The notes beneath the pieces are model-generated. The model made no database searches. It was not told the origin of the DNA and saw only the letters and a list, made by a program, of their open reading frames with translations. The position numbers and the translations under genes are program-made. Below are positions 15,726 through 24,360 of a stretch of 56,465 nt of DNA, piece after piece; the first letter of the stretch is position 1; each line of letters begins with the position of its first letter. The stretch covers positions 1,072 to 57,536 of the forward strand of contig DESK01000043.1 in assembly GCA_002361955.1 (NCBI GenBank), written 5' to 3'. The stretch comes from Lachnospiraceae bacterium UBA3316 (GTDB taxonomy: Bacteria; Bacillota; Clostridia; Lachnospirales; Lachnospiraceae).

Positions 15726-16784
15726 ATGGCAACAGTATATTTGCATATTGGGACAATGAAGACAGGCACATCGGCATTGCAGAGATTTCTGAGTGACAAC
15801 AGAGAATACTTAAAACAGCAGGGAGTGCTGTATCCGGATCTGAATCAGGGAATGCCGGAGAGATTTCGCTTTCGCAACGGCCATTTTCTTGTGTATGAGG
15901 CAGGCAGCAACAAGGAACAGGACCGGCAGGTAGACCAGAAAAAGGTTGTGGAGGAGGCATATCGGCAGATCGGTATGCTGGCCCGCAAATGGGATACGAT
16001 CGTCCTCTCGGAGGAACTGCTGTGGCATTATGGAAAAAAGAAAAAGAATTTCTGGGGGGATCTTGCGGAAAATCTTAAAAAGGTTGGCTGTGATCTGAAG
16101 GTGATCGTGTATTTCAGAAGGCAGGACGCTTTGATTGAGTCTCTGTATGTCCATACGATCAAGTCCAACCATAAAGCGATCGGGGAGTTTTCGGATTATA
16201 TCAACGGAAAGTCTGTCCAGTATTTCTGCCTGGATTATTACAGCGAAATCAAGGAGATAGAAAGGCAGATCGGAAAAGGAAAGCTGGATATTCATATCTA
16301 CGATAAAGAAAGATTTGCCGGGAACCCTACAGGGATTTTGTCAGATTTTATAGAGATTTTTGGGTTGGCATTGGATGATAATTATAAGCTCCATAAAAAG
16401 GCGAGAAATGCTGGGCTGGAAGGGAATTTTATTGAATTTAAGCGTGTCCTAAATGAGATCCCGGAGTACCAGGCAGGAGAAAATTTTCTGTCCAGGCCGC
16501 TGGTGCTGGCAAGCTCTGTAAAGGAAAAAGGACAGATTAAGGAGAGACGGGGATTTTTCACACTGGAAGGACGGGAGGAATTCCTGAAGCGTTTTGAAGA
16601 AGGAAACAGGAAGCTTTCAGAGGAGTATTTTGGAGGGGTGTCTCTGTTTTCAAAACCCACGGATGTGCCTCTTTGGGAGATTAACCAGGAGACTCTGTGG
16701 AAGGACATGGTTACAGCTATGGGAGAGATGTTCTGTGAACAGGAAAAAGACTGGCAGCCCTGGAGGCGGAGTGGGGTGGAATGA
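15726..16784 (+). CDS. Sulfotransferase-like P-loop protein
   Basis: A 352-residue protein. It opens with MATVYLHIGTMKTGTSALQ, which resembles the 5'-phosphosulfate loop (HxGxxKTGT(S/T)xxQ) of sulfotransferases. A region near residue 135 (VIVYFRRQDALIESLYVH) resembles the PAPS 3'-phosphate motif. Such enzymes sulfate glycans or other acceptors with PAPS. The frame is open upstream to an ATG at 15597, but the added Arg/Lys-rich peptide is unlike the family and no site has a well-spaced ribosome site, so the start is uncertain. No sulfate-activation gene is nearby. It is followed by a tiny overlapping frame and a terminator. The activity is a prediction only. Confidence 0.7.
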   Translation: MATVYLHIGTMKTGTSALQRFLSDNREYLKQQGVLYPDLNQGMPERFRFRNGHFLVYEAGSNKEQDRQVDQKKVVEEAYRQIGMLARKWDTIVLSEELLWHYGKKKKNFWGDLAENLKKVGCDLKVIVYFRRQDALIESLYVHTIKSNHKAIGEFSDYINGKSVQYFCLDYYSEIKEIERQIGKGKLDIHIYDKERFAGNPTGILSDFIEIFGLALDDNYKLHKKARNAGLEGNFIEFKRVLNEIPEYQAGENFLSRPLVLASSVKEKGQIKERRGFFTLEGREEFLKRFEEGNRKLSEEYFGGVSLFSKPTDVPLWEINQETLWKDMVTAMGEMFCEQEKDWQPWRRSGVE

Positions 16785-16855
16785 AAAAAGAGCTGAACGA
16801 TATCTGGTTCGTGAAGGCTTACCGAAAGGCAAGAAACCGTCTGAAAAAAGAGTAG
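16781..16855 (+). CDS. Possible 24-residue translationally coupled peptide
   Basis: ATGA overlaps the stop of the sulfotransferase-like gene. It encodes a short basic peptide (MKKELNDIWFVKAYRKARN...) ending at 16855, before the terminator. Coupling geometry and amphipathic Lys/Arg/aromatic content are the only support. It could equally be chance. Confidence 0.25.
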   Translation: MKKELNDIWFVKAYRKARNRLKKE

Positions 16856-16891
16856 AAGACGAAGGCAGGCGGGAAATATCAGAAAGAGAAG

Positions 16892-16917
16892 CACGGAGGA
16901 GAAATCCTCCGTGTTTT
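16892..16917 (+). terminator. Terminator after the sulfotransferase-like gene
   Basis: A perfect 9-bp stem CACGGAGGA/TCCTCCGTG with a GAAA loop, followed by TTTT. Confidence 0.92.
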
Positions 16918-16970
16918 GACGTTATGGGGCAGCGTTATGGGGAATTATGGGGCAGCGGATTAATATGTAT

Positions 16971-16999
16971 TTGAAAACTATCTGTAAGTATGCTATTCT
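16971..16999 (+). promoter_or_regulatory. Promoter of the murE-priA-def... gene run
   Basis: TTGAAA (16971-16976), a 17-base spacer and TATTCT (16994-16999), about 50 bases before murE. No other clear promoter or terminator was seen until ychF, so it may drive a run of about 13 kb. Confidence 0.6.
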
Positions 17000-17048
17000 A
17001 AAGGATAATGGAAGGGCGCATGCCCGTTATCAAATGGAGGTAACAGCC

Positions 17049-18524
17049 ATGAAATTGACAAAATTATTGGAAAGATTGGAATATGTATGCGAGAGCGGAA
17101 GCCTTGACGTGGAGGTGCGGGATATCAGCAATGATTCCCGGACAGTACAGGAGGGCTCTCTTTTTATCTGTATCAGGGGGGCCGTCTCCGACGGACACAC
17201 TTACATACCTCAGGTGGTAGAGCAGGGCGCGAAGGTCCTGGTGGTGGAGGAGAGTGTCTCCGTGCCGGAGAATGTGACAGTGATCCGGGTGGCGGACAGC
17301 CGTTATGCCATGGCGCTGATTTCCGCGGCCTGGTTTGGCTATCCGGCGGAAAAGCTGAAGGTCATCGGTATCACGGGAACGAAAGGAAAGACGACTACCA
17401 CCTACATGGTGAAGTCGATTCTGGAGTCCGCAGGGCACAAGGTGGGCCTGATCGGAACCATCGAGGCGATTATCGGCAATGAGAAGGTCCCGGCTAAAAA
17501 TACGACGCCGGAGTCCTGCACGATTCAGGAGTATTTTGCGAAAATGGTGGAAGCGGGCTGCGACTGCGTGGTGATGGAGGTATCGTCCCAGGGGCTGATG
17601 CTTCACAGGACCGCAGGCATTCTCTTTGAAATCGGTATTTTTACAAATATTCAGCCGGATCATATCGGGCCTGCGGAGCACACAAGCTTTGAGGAATATA
17701 TGCACTGGAAGGGGATGCTCTTTAAGCAGTGTAAAATCGGGATTGTAAATGCGGACGATGAGCATCTGGCCCAGGTTCTGGAGGGACACACCTGCCAGAT
17801 CGAGACCTTCGGATTTTCGGAGGGGGCGGATCTGCGGGCGGAGGACGCCCGTATGGTGTCAAGGCCGGGATATCTGGGCGTCGGGTATCATGTGGCGGGA
17901 CTGCTGGATATGGATGTGGAGATCGATATTCCGGGCAAATTCAGCGTTTACAATTCTCTGACGGCCATCGCTGTCTGCAGGCACTTTGGCGTGAGCAAGA
18001 CGGATATTTCAAAGGCCCTGAAAAAAGCGAAGGTAAAGGGGCGGATCGAGATGGTAAAGGTCTCAGACGAGTTTACGCTGATGATCGATTATGCCCATAA
18101 TGCCATGAGCCTGGAAAGCCTGTTGACGACTCTGCGGGAGTATCACCCCGAGAGGCTGGTATGCCTCTTTGGATGCGGAGGCAATCGGGCGAAGTCCAGA
18201 CGGTATGAGATGGGGGAGGTGTCGGGAAAGCTGGCCGATCTGACCATCATTACCTCGGATAATCCCAGATTTGAGAAGCCGGAGGATATCATTGCGGATA
18301 TTGTGACCGGTATCGAAAAGACGGATGGAACGTATGAGTGTATTCCTGACAGAAAGGAGGCTATCGCCTACGCGATCCATCACGGGAAGCCGGGCGATGT
18401 GATCGTGCTGGCAGGAAAGGGGCATGAGGACTATCAGGAGATCGAGGGGAAAAAGTATCCCATGGATGAGAGGGTGCTGATTCAGGAGATCTTAGAAGAG
18501 GATAAAAAGCACGCGGGCATTTGA
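17049..18524 (+). CDS. murE: UDP-MurNAc-tripeptide synthetase, meso-DAP adding
   Basis: A 491-residue Mur ligase that adds the third stem-peptide residue to UDP-MurNAc-Ala-Glu in the cytoplasm. ATG 17049 follows TGGAGG (17035-17040); an in-frame extension from 16947 lacks a ribosome site and overlaps the promoter. The ATP loop is GTKGKTTT (about 109-116), the central domain has the Mur EVSSQGL element, and the C-terminal domain has SDNPR (about residue 404). DNPR is the known mark of meso-diaminopimelate rather than lysine specificity. It stands apart from the dcw cluster at 33 kb. Confidence 0.95.
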   Translation: MKLTKLLERLEYVCESGSLDVEVRDISNDSRTVQEGSLFICIRGAVSDGHTYIPQVVEQGAKVLVVEESVSVPENVTVIRVADSRYAMALISAAWFGYPAEKLKVIGITGTKGKTTTTYMVKSILESAGHKVGLIGTIEAIIGNEKVPAKNTTPESCTIQEYFAKMVEAGCDCVVMEVSSQGLMLHRTAGILFEIGIFTNIQPDHIGPAEHTSFEEYMHWKGMLFKQCKIGIVNADDEHLAQVLEGHTCQIETFGFSEGADLRAEDARMVSRPGYLGVGYHVAGLLDMDVEIDIPGKFSVYNSLTAIAVCRHFGVSKTDISKALKKAKVKGRIEMVKVSDEFTLMIDYAHNAMSLESLLTTLREYHPERLVCLFGCGGNRAKSRRYEMGEVSGKLADLTIITSDNPRFEKPEDIIADIVTGIEKTDGTYECIPDRKEAIAYAIHHGKPGDVIVLAGKGHEDYQEIEGKKYPMDERVLIQEILEEDKKHAGI

Positions 18525-18576
18525 CGGGCTTGGGCTTTTGAAGGCAGACGAAAGGAAAATCACGACAGGAGACAGC

Positions 18577-20799
18577 ATGGAAAAGCTTTATGCAGACATC
18601 ATAGTGGATATCACCCATGAAAAGCTGGACCGCAGCTTTCAGTACCGGATCCCGGAAAAGCTGCGGGAGGATCTGATGCCGGGAATGGTGGTCACGGTAC
18701 CTTTTGGCAGGGGAGACCGCCGGATTCAGGGATATGTGGTGGGGATTACCGACCGGGCGGCCTGTCCTCCGGAAAAAATGAAGGAAATCCTGGAAGTGCA
18801 GATGGAGGCCGGTTCTGTGGAATCACGCCTGATCGCCCTGGCGGCCTGGATGAGGGATATGTATGGGTCTACTATGATTCAGGCCTTAAAGACGGTGCTT
18901 CCCGTGAAGCAGAAGGTCAGGCAGAAAGAAAAGAAAAGCCTTCGCCTGCTCCTGGCTGAGGAGGAGGCACAGGAGAAACTGGCCTTCTATAAAAAGAAGC
19001 ATCAGAAAGCCAGGGAACGGCTCCTGGAGGCCCTCATGGATGCGGAGGAGATCCCCATGGAATTTGTTACGGGGAAGCTTCACGTGTCTCTGGAGGCTGT
19101 CCGGGCACTGGAGAGGCAGCAGATTCTGGAATGTGTGCGGCGGATTGAATACCGCAGCCCGATCTGCCTGGAAGGCGATACGGGCTATCGGCTGCGGCTG
19201 AACGCAGAGCAGCAGGCTGTGGCAGATCGGATCATCGGAGAGTGGGAGCAGCGGGAACATCCCGTATACCTGATTCACGGCGTGACAGGCAGCGGGAAAA
19301 CGGAGATATATATGGAGCTGATCGCCCACGCCATAGGGCGGGGAGAGCAGGCCATTGTGCTGATCCCGGAGATCGCCCTGACGTACCAGACGGTCATGCG
19401 GTTTTACCGCAGATTCGGGGACAGGATCGCCATCATGAACTCCAGGCTTTCCAAGGGGGAGCGGTACGACCAGCTTCAGAAAGCCAGGGAGGGGCTGGTG
19501 GATGTGATGATCGGCCCCCGCTCCGCGCTTTTCGCCCCGTTCCCCAATCTGGGACTCATCGTGATGGACGAGGAGCATGAGGAAGCCTACCAAAGCGAGG
19601 CGTCCCCCCGATACCATGCCAGGGAGGCGGCCATCCGCAGGGCCGAGATCGAGGGGGCCAGGGTCGTGCTGGGGTCGGCCACACCTTCCGTGGACGCGTA
19701 TTTCCGGGCAAAAAGAGGGGACTACACCCTCTTTACCATAGAAAAAAGGGCCAAGGAGAGTCGGCTGCCGGAGGTGGAGGTGGCTGATATGCGCAGGGAG
19801 CTTCAGCAGGGAAACCGTTCGATCTTAAGCGGCGCCCTTCGGCGCAGGCTCGGGGAAGTCCTGGAAAGAAGGGAGCAGGCCATGCTGTTTCTAAACCGGC
19901 GGGGCTATGCCGGTTTTCTTTCCTGCCGCGCCTGCGGCCAGGCCGTCAGGTGCCCCCACTGTGACGTGTCCCTGTCCCTGCACAATAACGGGCGGCTTGT
20001 CTGCCACTATTGCGGTTATGAGATCAGGAAACCGGAACGATGTCCCTCCTGCGGTTCTTCTTTTTTGAGAAGCTTCCGGATTGGCACCCAGCAGGCAGAG
20101 GAACTGGTGCAGAAGGAGTTTCCGGAGGCGCGTATCCTGCGCATGGATTTGGATACGACCAGGGAGAAGGACGGCCACCAGAAAATCCTGGAGAAATTTG
20201 CCTCCCAGGAGGCGGACATCCTGATTGGCACACAGATGATTGTAAAGGGACATGATTTTCCAAAGGTGACGCTGGTGGGAGTGCTGGCTGCAGATCTCTC
20301 CCTTCACGGAGGAGATTACCGCTGCGGAGAGCGCACCTTTCAGCTTCTCACCCAGGCGGCGGGCCGGGCCGGAAGGGATGAGCTTCCCGGACATGTGGTC
20401 ATCCAGACCTATGATCCGGAGAATTACAGCATCCGGGCGGCGGCGGATCAGGATTACAAGAGCTTTTACGAGCAGGAGATCCTTTTTCGGCGTCTGGGCG
20501 GTTATCCCCCGGCGGAAGGAATGCTGATGATTCACGGAAGCGCTTCTTCCCAGGAGCATCTGGCCCTGGCCATGGATTACCTGAAAAAATTTGTCGAGGC
20601 CCTGGCGAAGTCCGGCCAGGTGCAGATCTTAGGCCCCGTGGATGAACGGGTGGCGAAGATCAACGATGTATACCGGAAAGTGATCTACGTGAAACACAGG
20701 GAACAGAAGATTTTGGTTATGATAAAAAATAAAGTGGAACAATATATAGAGATGAACGAAGGATATCATACAGTAGCGATCCAGTACGATATGCAATGA
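18577..20799 (+). CDS. priA: Primosomal protein N', replication restart helicase
   Basis: A 740-residue PriA. The start at 18577 follows ACAGGAGA; a TTG at 18538 would add residues unlike the family. The N-terminal DNA-binding domain is about 1-110. The helicase has Walker A GVTGSGKTEIY, DEEH in VMDEEHEEAY, and later motifs QAAGRAGR and VVIQTYDP. The zinc insert holds eight cysteines in four CxxC pairs (CRAC, CPHC, CHYC, CPSC). It loads the replicative helicase at stalled forks. def follows after 71 bases, the usual order in Firmicutes. Confidence 0.96.
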   Translation: MEKLYADIIVDITHEKLDRSFQYRIPEKLREDLMPGMVVTVPFGRGDRRIQGYVVGITDRAACPPEKMKEILEVQMEAGSVESRLIALAAWMRDMYGSTMIQALKTVLPVKQKVRQKEKKSLRLLLAEEEAQEKLAFYKKKHQKARERLLEALMDAEEIPMEFVTGKLHVSLEAVRALERQQILECVRRIEYRSPICLEGDTGYRLRLNAEQQAVADRIIGEWEQREHPVYLIHGVTGSGKTEIYMELIAHAIGRGEQAIVLIPEIALTYQTVMRFYRRFGDRIAIMNSRLSKGERYDQLQKAREGLVDVMIGPRSALFAPFPNLGLIVMDEEHEEAYQSEASPRYHAREAAIRRAEIEGARVVLGSATPSVDAYFRAKRGDYTLFTIEKRAKESRLPEVEVADMRRELQQGNRSILSGALRRRLGEVLERREQAMLFLNRRGYAGFLSCRACGQAVRCPHCDVSLSLHNNGRLVCHYCGYEIRKPERCPSCGSSFLRSFRIGTQQAEELVQKEFPEARILRMDLDTTREKDGHQKILEKFASQEADILIGTQMIVKGHDFPKVTLVGVLAADLSLHGGDYRCGERTFQLLTQAAGRAGRDELPGHVVIQTYDPENYSIRAAADQDYKSFYEQEILFRRLGGYPPAEGMLMIHGSASSQEHLALAMDYLKKFVEALAKSGQVQILGPVDERVAKINDVYRKVIYVKHREQKILVMIKNKVEQYIEMNEGYHTVAIQYDMQ

Positions 20800-20870
20800 T
20801 GTCATGGAAGTCATCCGCGGCATCATGGAACAATAGAAGTTTTAAAAGATCCCGATAGGAGGAAAAGAAG

Positions 20871-21350
20871 ATGGCAATCCGAAAGATCAGAGTCATGGGA
20901 GACAGAGTACTTACGAAAAAATGCAGACCGGTAGATGAGATGACAGACAGGATAAAGATCCTGATCAATGATATGTTTGACACCCTCTATGAATCAGGGG
21001 GCGTGGGACTGGCGGCTCCCCAGGTGGGAGTGCTTAAGCGCATCGTGGTGATTGATGTGACAGGCGAGGACCCTTATGTGCTGATCAACCCGAAGATCGT
21101 GGAGACTGCCGGGGAGCAGTGCGGCATGGAAGGGTGCTTAAGCCTTCCGGGAAAGATGGGGGAGGTTACCAGGCCGAACTATGTAAAGTGCGAGGCGTTC
21201 AATGAAAATATGGAACCCTTCGTTCTGGAGGGCGAGGAGCTTCTGGCCAGATGCATCTGCCATGAGTGTGAACATCTGGACGGTATCATGTATACAGAAC
21301 ATGTAGAGGGGGAGCTGCTGGACAGTATGGCCCCGGAAGAAGAGGAGTGA
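20871..21350 (+). CDS. def: Peptide deformylase
   Basis: A 159-residue metalloenzyme that removes the formyl group from nascent chains. The three family motifs are present: GVGLAAPQVG, EGCLSLP (metal Cys) and HECEHLDG (HEXXH). The ribosome site TAGGAGGA precedes the ATG. The gene lies 4 bases before fmt, its metabolic counterpart, which supplies the formyl group, and shares its formyl-THF economy with fhs elsewhere in this window. Confidence 0.96.
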   Translation: MAIRKIRVMGDRVLTKKCRPVDEMTDRIKILINDMFDTLYESGGVGLAAPQVGVLKRIVVIDVTGEDPYVLINPKIVETAGEQCGMEGCLSLPGKMGEVTRPNYVKCEAFNENMEPFVLEGEELLARCICHECEHLDGIMYTEHVEGELLDSMAPEEEE

Positions 21351-21354
21351 TGGA

Positions 21355-22287
21355 ATGAAGGTAATTTTTATGGGAACGCCGGATTTTGCGGTGGGAACGC
21401 TCAAGAGCCTGATCGCGTCCCGGCATGAGGTAATGGCAGTGGTGACGCAGCCGGACAAACCGAAGGGCAGAGGGAAGGCTGTGCAGTTTCCGCCGGTGAA
21501 GGAGGCGGCTCTGGAGGCGGGGATCCCCGTGATCCAGCCGAGAAGAGTGCGGGATCAGGAGACGGTGGAAGCCTTAGAAAAGATACCGGCTGATGTGATC
21601 GTGGTGGTGGCCTTCGGACAGATTATCCCGAAGGAGATTCTGACGATGAAGCCCTATGGCTGCATCAACGTCCATGCCTCCCTGCTGCCCAAGTACCGGG
21701 GGGCCGCGCCGATCCAGTGGGCCGTGATCGACGGAGAGAAGGAGTCCGGCGTGACCACCATGCAGATGGATGAGGGGCTGGACACCGGCGATATGCTCTT
21801 AAAGGCGGTGGTTCCCTTAGAGGAACAGGAGACGGGCGGAAGCCTTTTTGACAAGCTGTCCGATACAGGGGCGGCGCTTCTGCTGGAGACCCTGGAGGGT
21901 CTGGAGAAGGGGACGATCATTCCCCAAAAGCAGGGGGAATCTCCCACAGCCTACGCAAAAATGCTGCGCAAGGATATGGGACTGATCGACTGGACGAAAA
22001 GCGCCGTGGAGATCGAGCGGCTGGTGCGGGGGCTGAATCCCTGGCCCAGCGCCTACACACATTTAAACGGAAAGACCTTGAAGATCTGGCAGGCAAAGGC
22101 AGGGAAGGAAAATTCCGGCCGCGAGCCGGGGGAGATTGTTCAGGCCGCGAAGAATTCCTTTGCGGTTCAGACAGGGGACGGTATTCTGGAGGTCACGGAG
22201 CTTCAGCTGGAAGGCAAAAAGCGCATGGAGACGGAAGCGTTCCTACGGGGATATCAGATAGAGGAGGGGATGAAGCTTTGCTGTTAA
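21355..22287 (+). CDS. fmt: Methionyl-tRNA formyltransferase
   Basis: A 310-residue enzyme that formylates Met-tRNAi with 10-formyl-THF. The N-terminal Rossmann domain starts MKVIFMGTPDFAV. The THF-binding and catalytic stretch is INVHASLLPKYRGAAPIQWA (Asn and His of the active site), with Asp in MDEGLDTGDML. The C-terminal OB-like domain runs from about 205 (VRGLNPWPSAYT). It starts 4 bases after def, and its stop overlaps the next gene. Confidence 0.96.
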   Translation: MKVIFMGTPDFAVGTLKSLIASRHEVMAVVTQPDKPKGRGKAVQFPPVKEAALEAGIPVIQPRRVRDQETVEALEKIPADVIVVVAFGQIIPKEILTMKPYGCINVHASLLPKYRGAAPIQWAVIDGEKESGVTTMQMDEGLDTGDMLLKAVVPLEEQETGGSLFDKLSDTGAALLLETLEGLEKGTIIPQKQGESPTAYAKMLRKDMGLIDWTKSAVEIERLVRGLNPWPSAYTHLNGKTLKIWQAKAGKENSGREPGEIVQAAKNSFAVQTGDGILEVTELQLEGKKRMETEAFLRGYQIEEGMKLCC

Positions 22288-23012
22288 GCTATGGATATTA
22301 TGGAAGAATGGGATATGGAATGGGGATGTTTTTTGATCCTACCATGATTTTCGTCCTGATCGGACTGGTGCTGTCTCTGATGGCTTCCGGCATGGTGAAA
22401 AGTACGTTCGCGAAGTACTCCCGTGTGCGCAGTATGTCCGGGCTTACAGGAGCCCAGGCAGCGGAGCGGATCCTGCACAGGGCCGGGATATACGACGTGT
22501 CGATCGCCCGTGTGTCAGGCCATCTGACGGATCACTATGATCCCAGGACAAAGACTCTGCGGCTGTCGGAGGCCACCTACGGGGCGGCGTCGGTGGCGGC
22601 AGTGGGGGTGGCGGCCCATGAGTGCGGCCATGCCATCCAGCATCAGCAGCGCTATGCGCCCCTGGTTCTGCGCAGTACCCTGGTTCCAGCGGCAAATCTG
22701 GGATCTTCCCTGGCTTGGCCCATCTTTTTGATCGGCCTGATCGCCTCCCTGCCCGCCCTCACGACGGCGGGGATCCTTCTCTTTGGCCTTGCGGTGCTGT
22801 TTCAGCTGGTGACGCTGCCCGTGGAGATCAACGCGTCCAGGCGGGCTGTGGGCCTTCTGGAGAGCACGGGCGTTCTGGGCCATACAGAAAATAAGGGTGT
22901 GAAAAAGGTACTGACAGCGGCCGCCCTGACGTATGTGGCCAGCCTTGCGGCTTCCATTTTGCAGCTTGTCAGGCTGCTGGTCCTGGCAGGAGGAAGGCGG
23001 AGCAATGACTGA
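22278..23012 (+). CDS. YugP-like zinc metallopeptidase
   Basis: A 244-residue membrane protein of the Zn_peptidase_2 (YugP) family. HEXXH is seen in VAAHECGHAIQHQ (about residues 113-121). Hydrophobic spans are near 15-37, about 145-185 and at the C-terminus. The TTG start at 22278 follows GAGGAGGGG and overlaps the end of fmt by 10 bases; ATG codons 12-20 residues later are alternatives but are less well placed. The gene between fmt and rsmB is conserved in Clostridia. The substrate is unknown; membrane-protein quality control is a guess. Confidence 0.88.
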   Translation: MLLSYGYYGRMGYGMGMFFDPTMIFVLIGLVLSLMASGMVKSTFAKYSRVRSMSGLTGAQAAERILHRAGIYDVSIARVSGHLTDHYDPRTKTLRLSEATYGAASVAAVGVAAHECGHAIQHQQRYAPLVLRSTLVPAANLGSSLAWPIFLIGLIASLPALTTAGILLFGLAVLFQLVTLPVEINASRRAVGLLESTGVLGHTENKGVKKVLTAAALTYVASLAASILQLVRLLVLAGGRRSND

Positions 23013-24360
23013 TGTAGTAAATTTGCGGGAGATTATTCTGGCCGCTCTGATGGAGATCATAGAGGAAGAGAAGTACAGCCATGTGGTGCTCCGGGAAGTG
23101 CTGGAAAAGTACCAGTATCTGGAAAAGAGAGAGCGGGCCTTTATCACCAGGGTGACGGAGGGCACCCTGGAAAATATGATACAGATCGATTATATTATTG
23201 AACGGTTTTCTACGGTGAGCGTGGCGGACATGAAGCCTGTCATCCGCACGATTCTGCGGATGTCTGTGTATCAGCTGAAGTTTATGGACAGCGTGCCGGA
23301 TTCCGCCGTATGCAACGAGGGCGTAAAGCTGGCCCAGAGAAAGGGCTTTTACAGCCTCAAGGGCTTTGTGAACGGCGTCCTGCGAAGCGTGGCCAGAAAT
23401 ATGGACAAGGTGGCCTATCCCCAGGCACAGGAACAGCCGCTGGCCTACCTGTCCGTCATGTATTCTACGCCGGAGTGGATTTTACAGCAGTGGCTGGAAG
23501 TCTATGATTTTGAGACAGTAGAAAAAATCTGCAAGGCCACCCACAGGGAGAGGCTGACTTCTATCCGGTGCAATCTGGACAAGGCCTCGAAGGAGGAGAT
23601 TATCGACAGCCTGAAAAAGCAGGAAATTACCGTGAGGGAGGTGCCCTATCTGGACTATGCCCTGGAGATCGGAAACTATAACTATATGAAGGCCGTGGAG
23701 GCCTTTAAGAAGGGATGGTTTCAGGTGCAGGATGTGAGTTCCATGCTGGTGGCAGAGATCGCGGCACCCCAATGGGGGGACTATTGTATCGACGTGTGCG
23801 CGGCTCCTGGCGGAAAGAGCCTTCACCTGGCAGATATGCTCAGGGGCAGCGGTTACGTGGAGGCCAGGGATTTGACGGACTACAAGGTGGGGCTGATGCA
23901 GGAAAACATCGAGCGCATCGGAAACATCAATATGTCCGCCAGGATCATGGACGCCACAGTGTTTGATCCGGAGTCGGTAGAAAAAGCAGATGTGCTGCTG
24001 GCCGATGTACCCTGCTCCGGCCTGGGAGTCATGGGGAAGAAGGCAGATATCAAGTACAAGATGACACCGGCAAAGCAGGGGGAGATTGTGAAGCTCCAGC
24101 GGAAAATTCTCGATACCGTGCAGAGCTATGTGAAAAAGGGCGGCGTGCTGATCTACAGTACCTGCACCATAGCCCCTGCGGAGAACCAGTACAATATTAA
24201 ATGGTTTCTTGAAAATTATCCCTTCCGCCTGGAGAGCATCGACCCGTATATCTGCGGGGAGCTTCAGGGAAAGACGACCCAGGCGGGCTACATACAGCTG
24301 CTTCCGGGGATCAATGAGTCGGATGGGTTCTTTATTGCCAGACTAAAGAGGATAGACTGA
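23005..24360 (+). CDS. rsmB: 16S rRNA (cytosine-967-C5)-methyltransferase
   Basis: A 451-residue RsmB/Sun protein. The N-terminal NusB-like RNA-binding domain (about 1-140) is followed by an AdoMet methyltransferase: CAAPGGKSLHLADM (SAM site), ADVPCSGLGVMGKKADIKY (Cys of motif IV) and YSTCTIAPAENQ (second catalytic Cys). ATG 23005 follows AGGAGGAAGG and overlaps the peptidase stop by 8 bases; a longer frame from 22933 is not family-like. It overlaps rlmN by one base, so rRNA modification genes are grouped. Confidence 0.94.
   Translation: MTDVVNLREIILAALMEIIEEEKYSHVVLREVLEKYQYLEKRERAFITRVTEGTLENMIQIDYIIERFSTVSVADMKPVIRTILRMSVYQLKFMDSVPDSAVCNEGVKLAQRKGFYSLKGFVNGVLRSVARNMDKVAYPQAQEQPLAYLSVMYSTPEWILQQWLEVYDFETVEKICKATHRERLTSIRCNLDKASKEEIIDSLKKQEITVREVPYLDYALEIGNYNYMKAVEAFKKGWFQVQDVSSMLVAEIAAPQWGDYCIDVCAAPGGKSLHLADMLRGSGYVEARDLTDYKVGLMQENIERIGNINMSARIMDATVFDPESVEKADVLLADVPCSGLGVMGKKADIKYKMTPAKQGEIVKLQRKILDTVQSYVKKGGVLIYSTCTIAPAENQYNIKWFLENYPFRLESIDPYICGELQGKTTQAGYIQLLPGINESDGFFIARLKRID

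Noticed and set aside
16921..16958. Repeated TTATGGGG(CAGC) stretches before murE
   Set aside because: Only three imperfect copies; they lie between a terminator and a promoter and show no operator symmetry.
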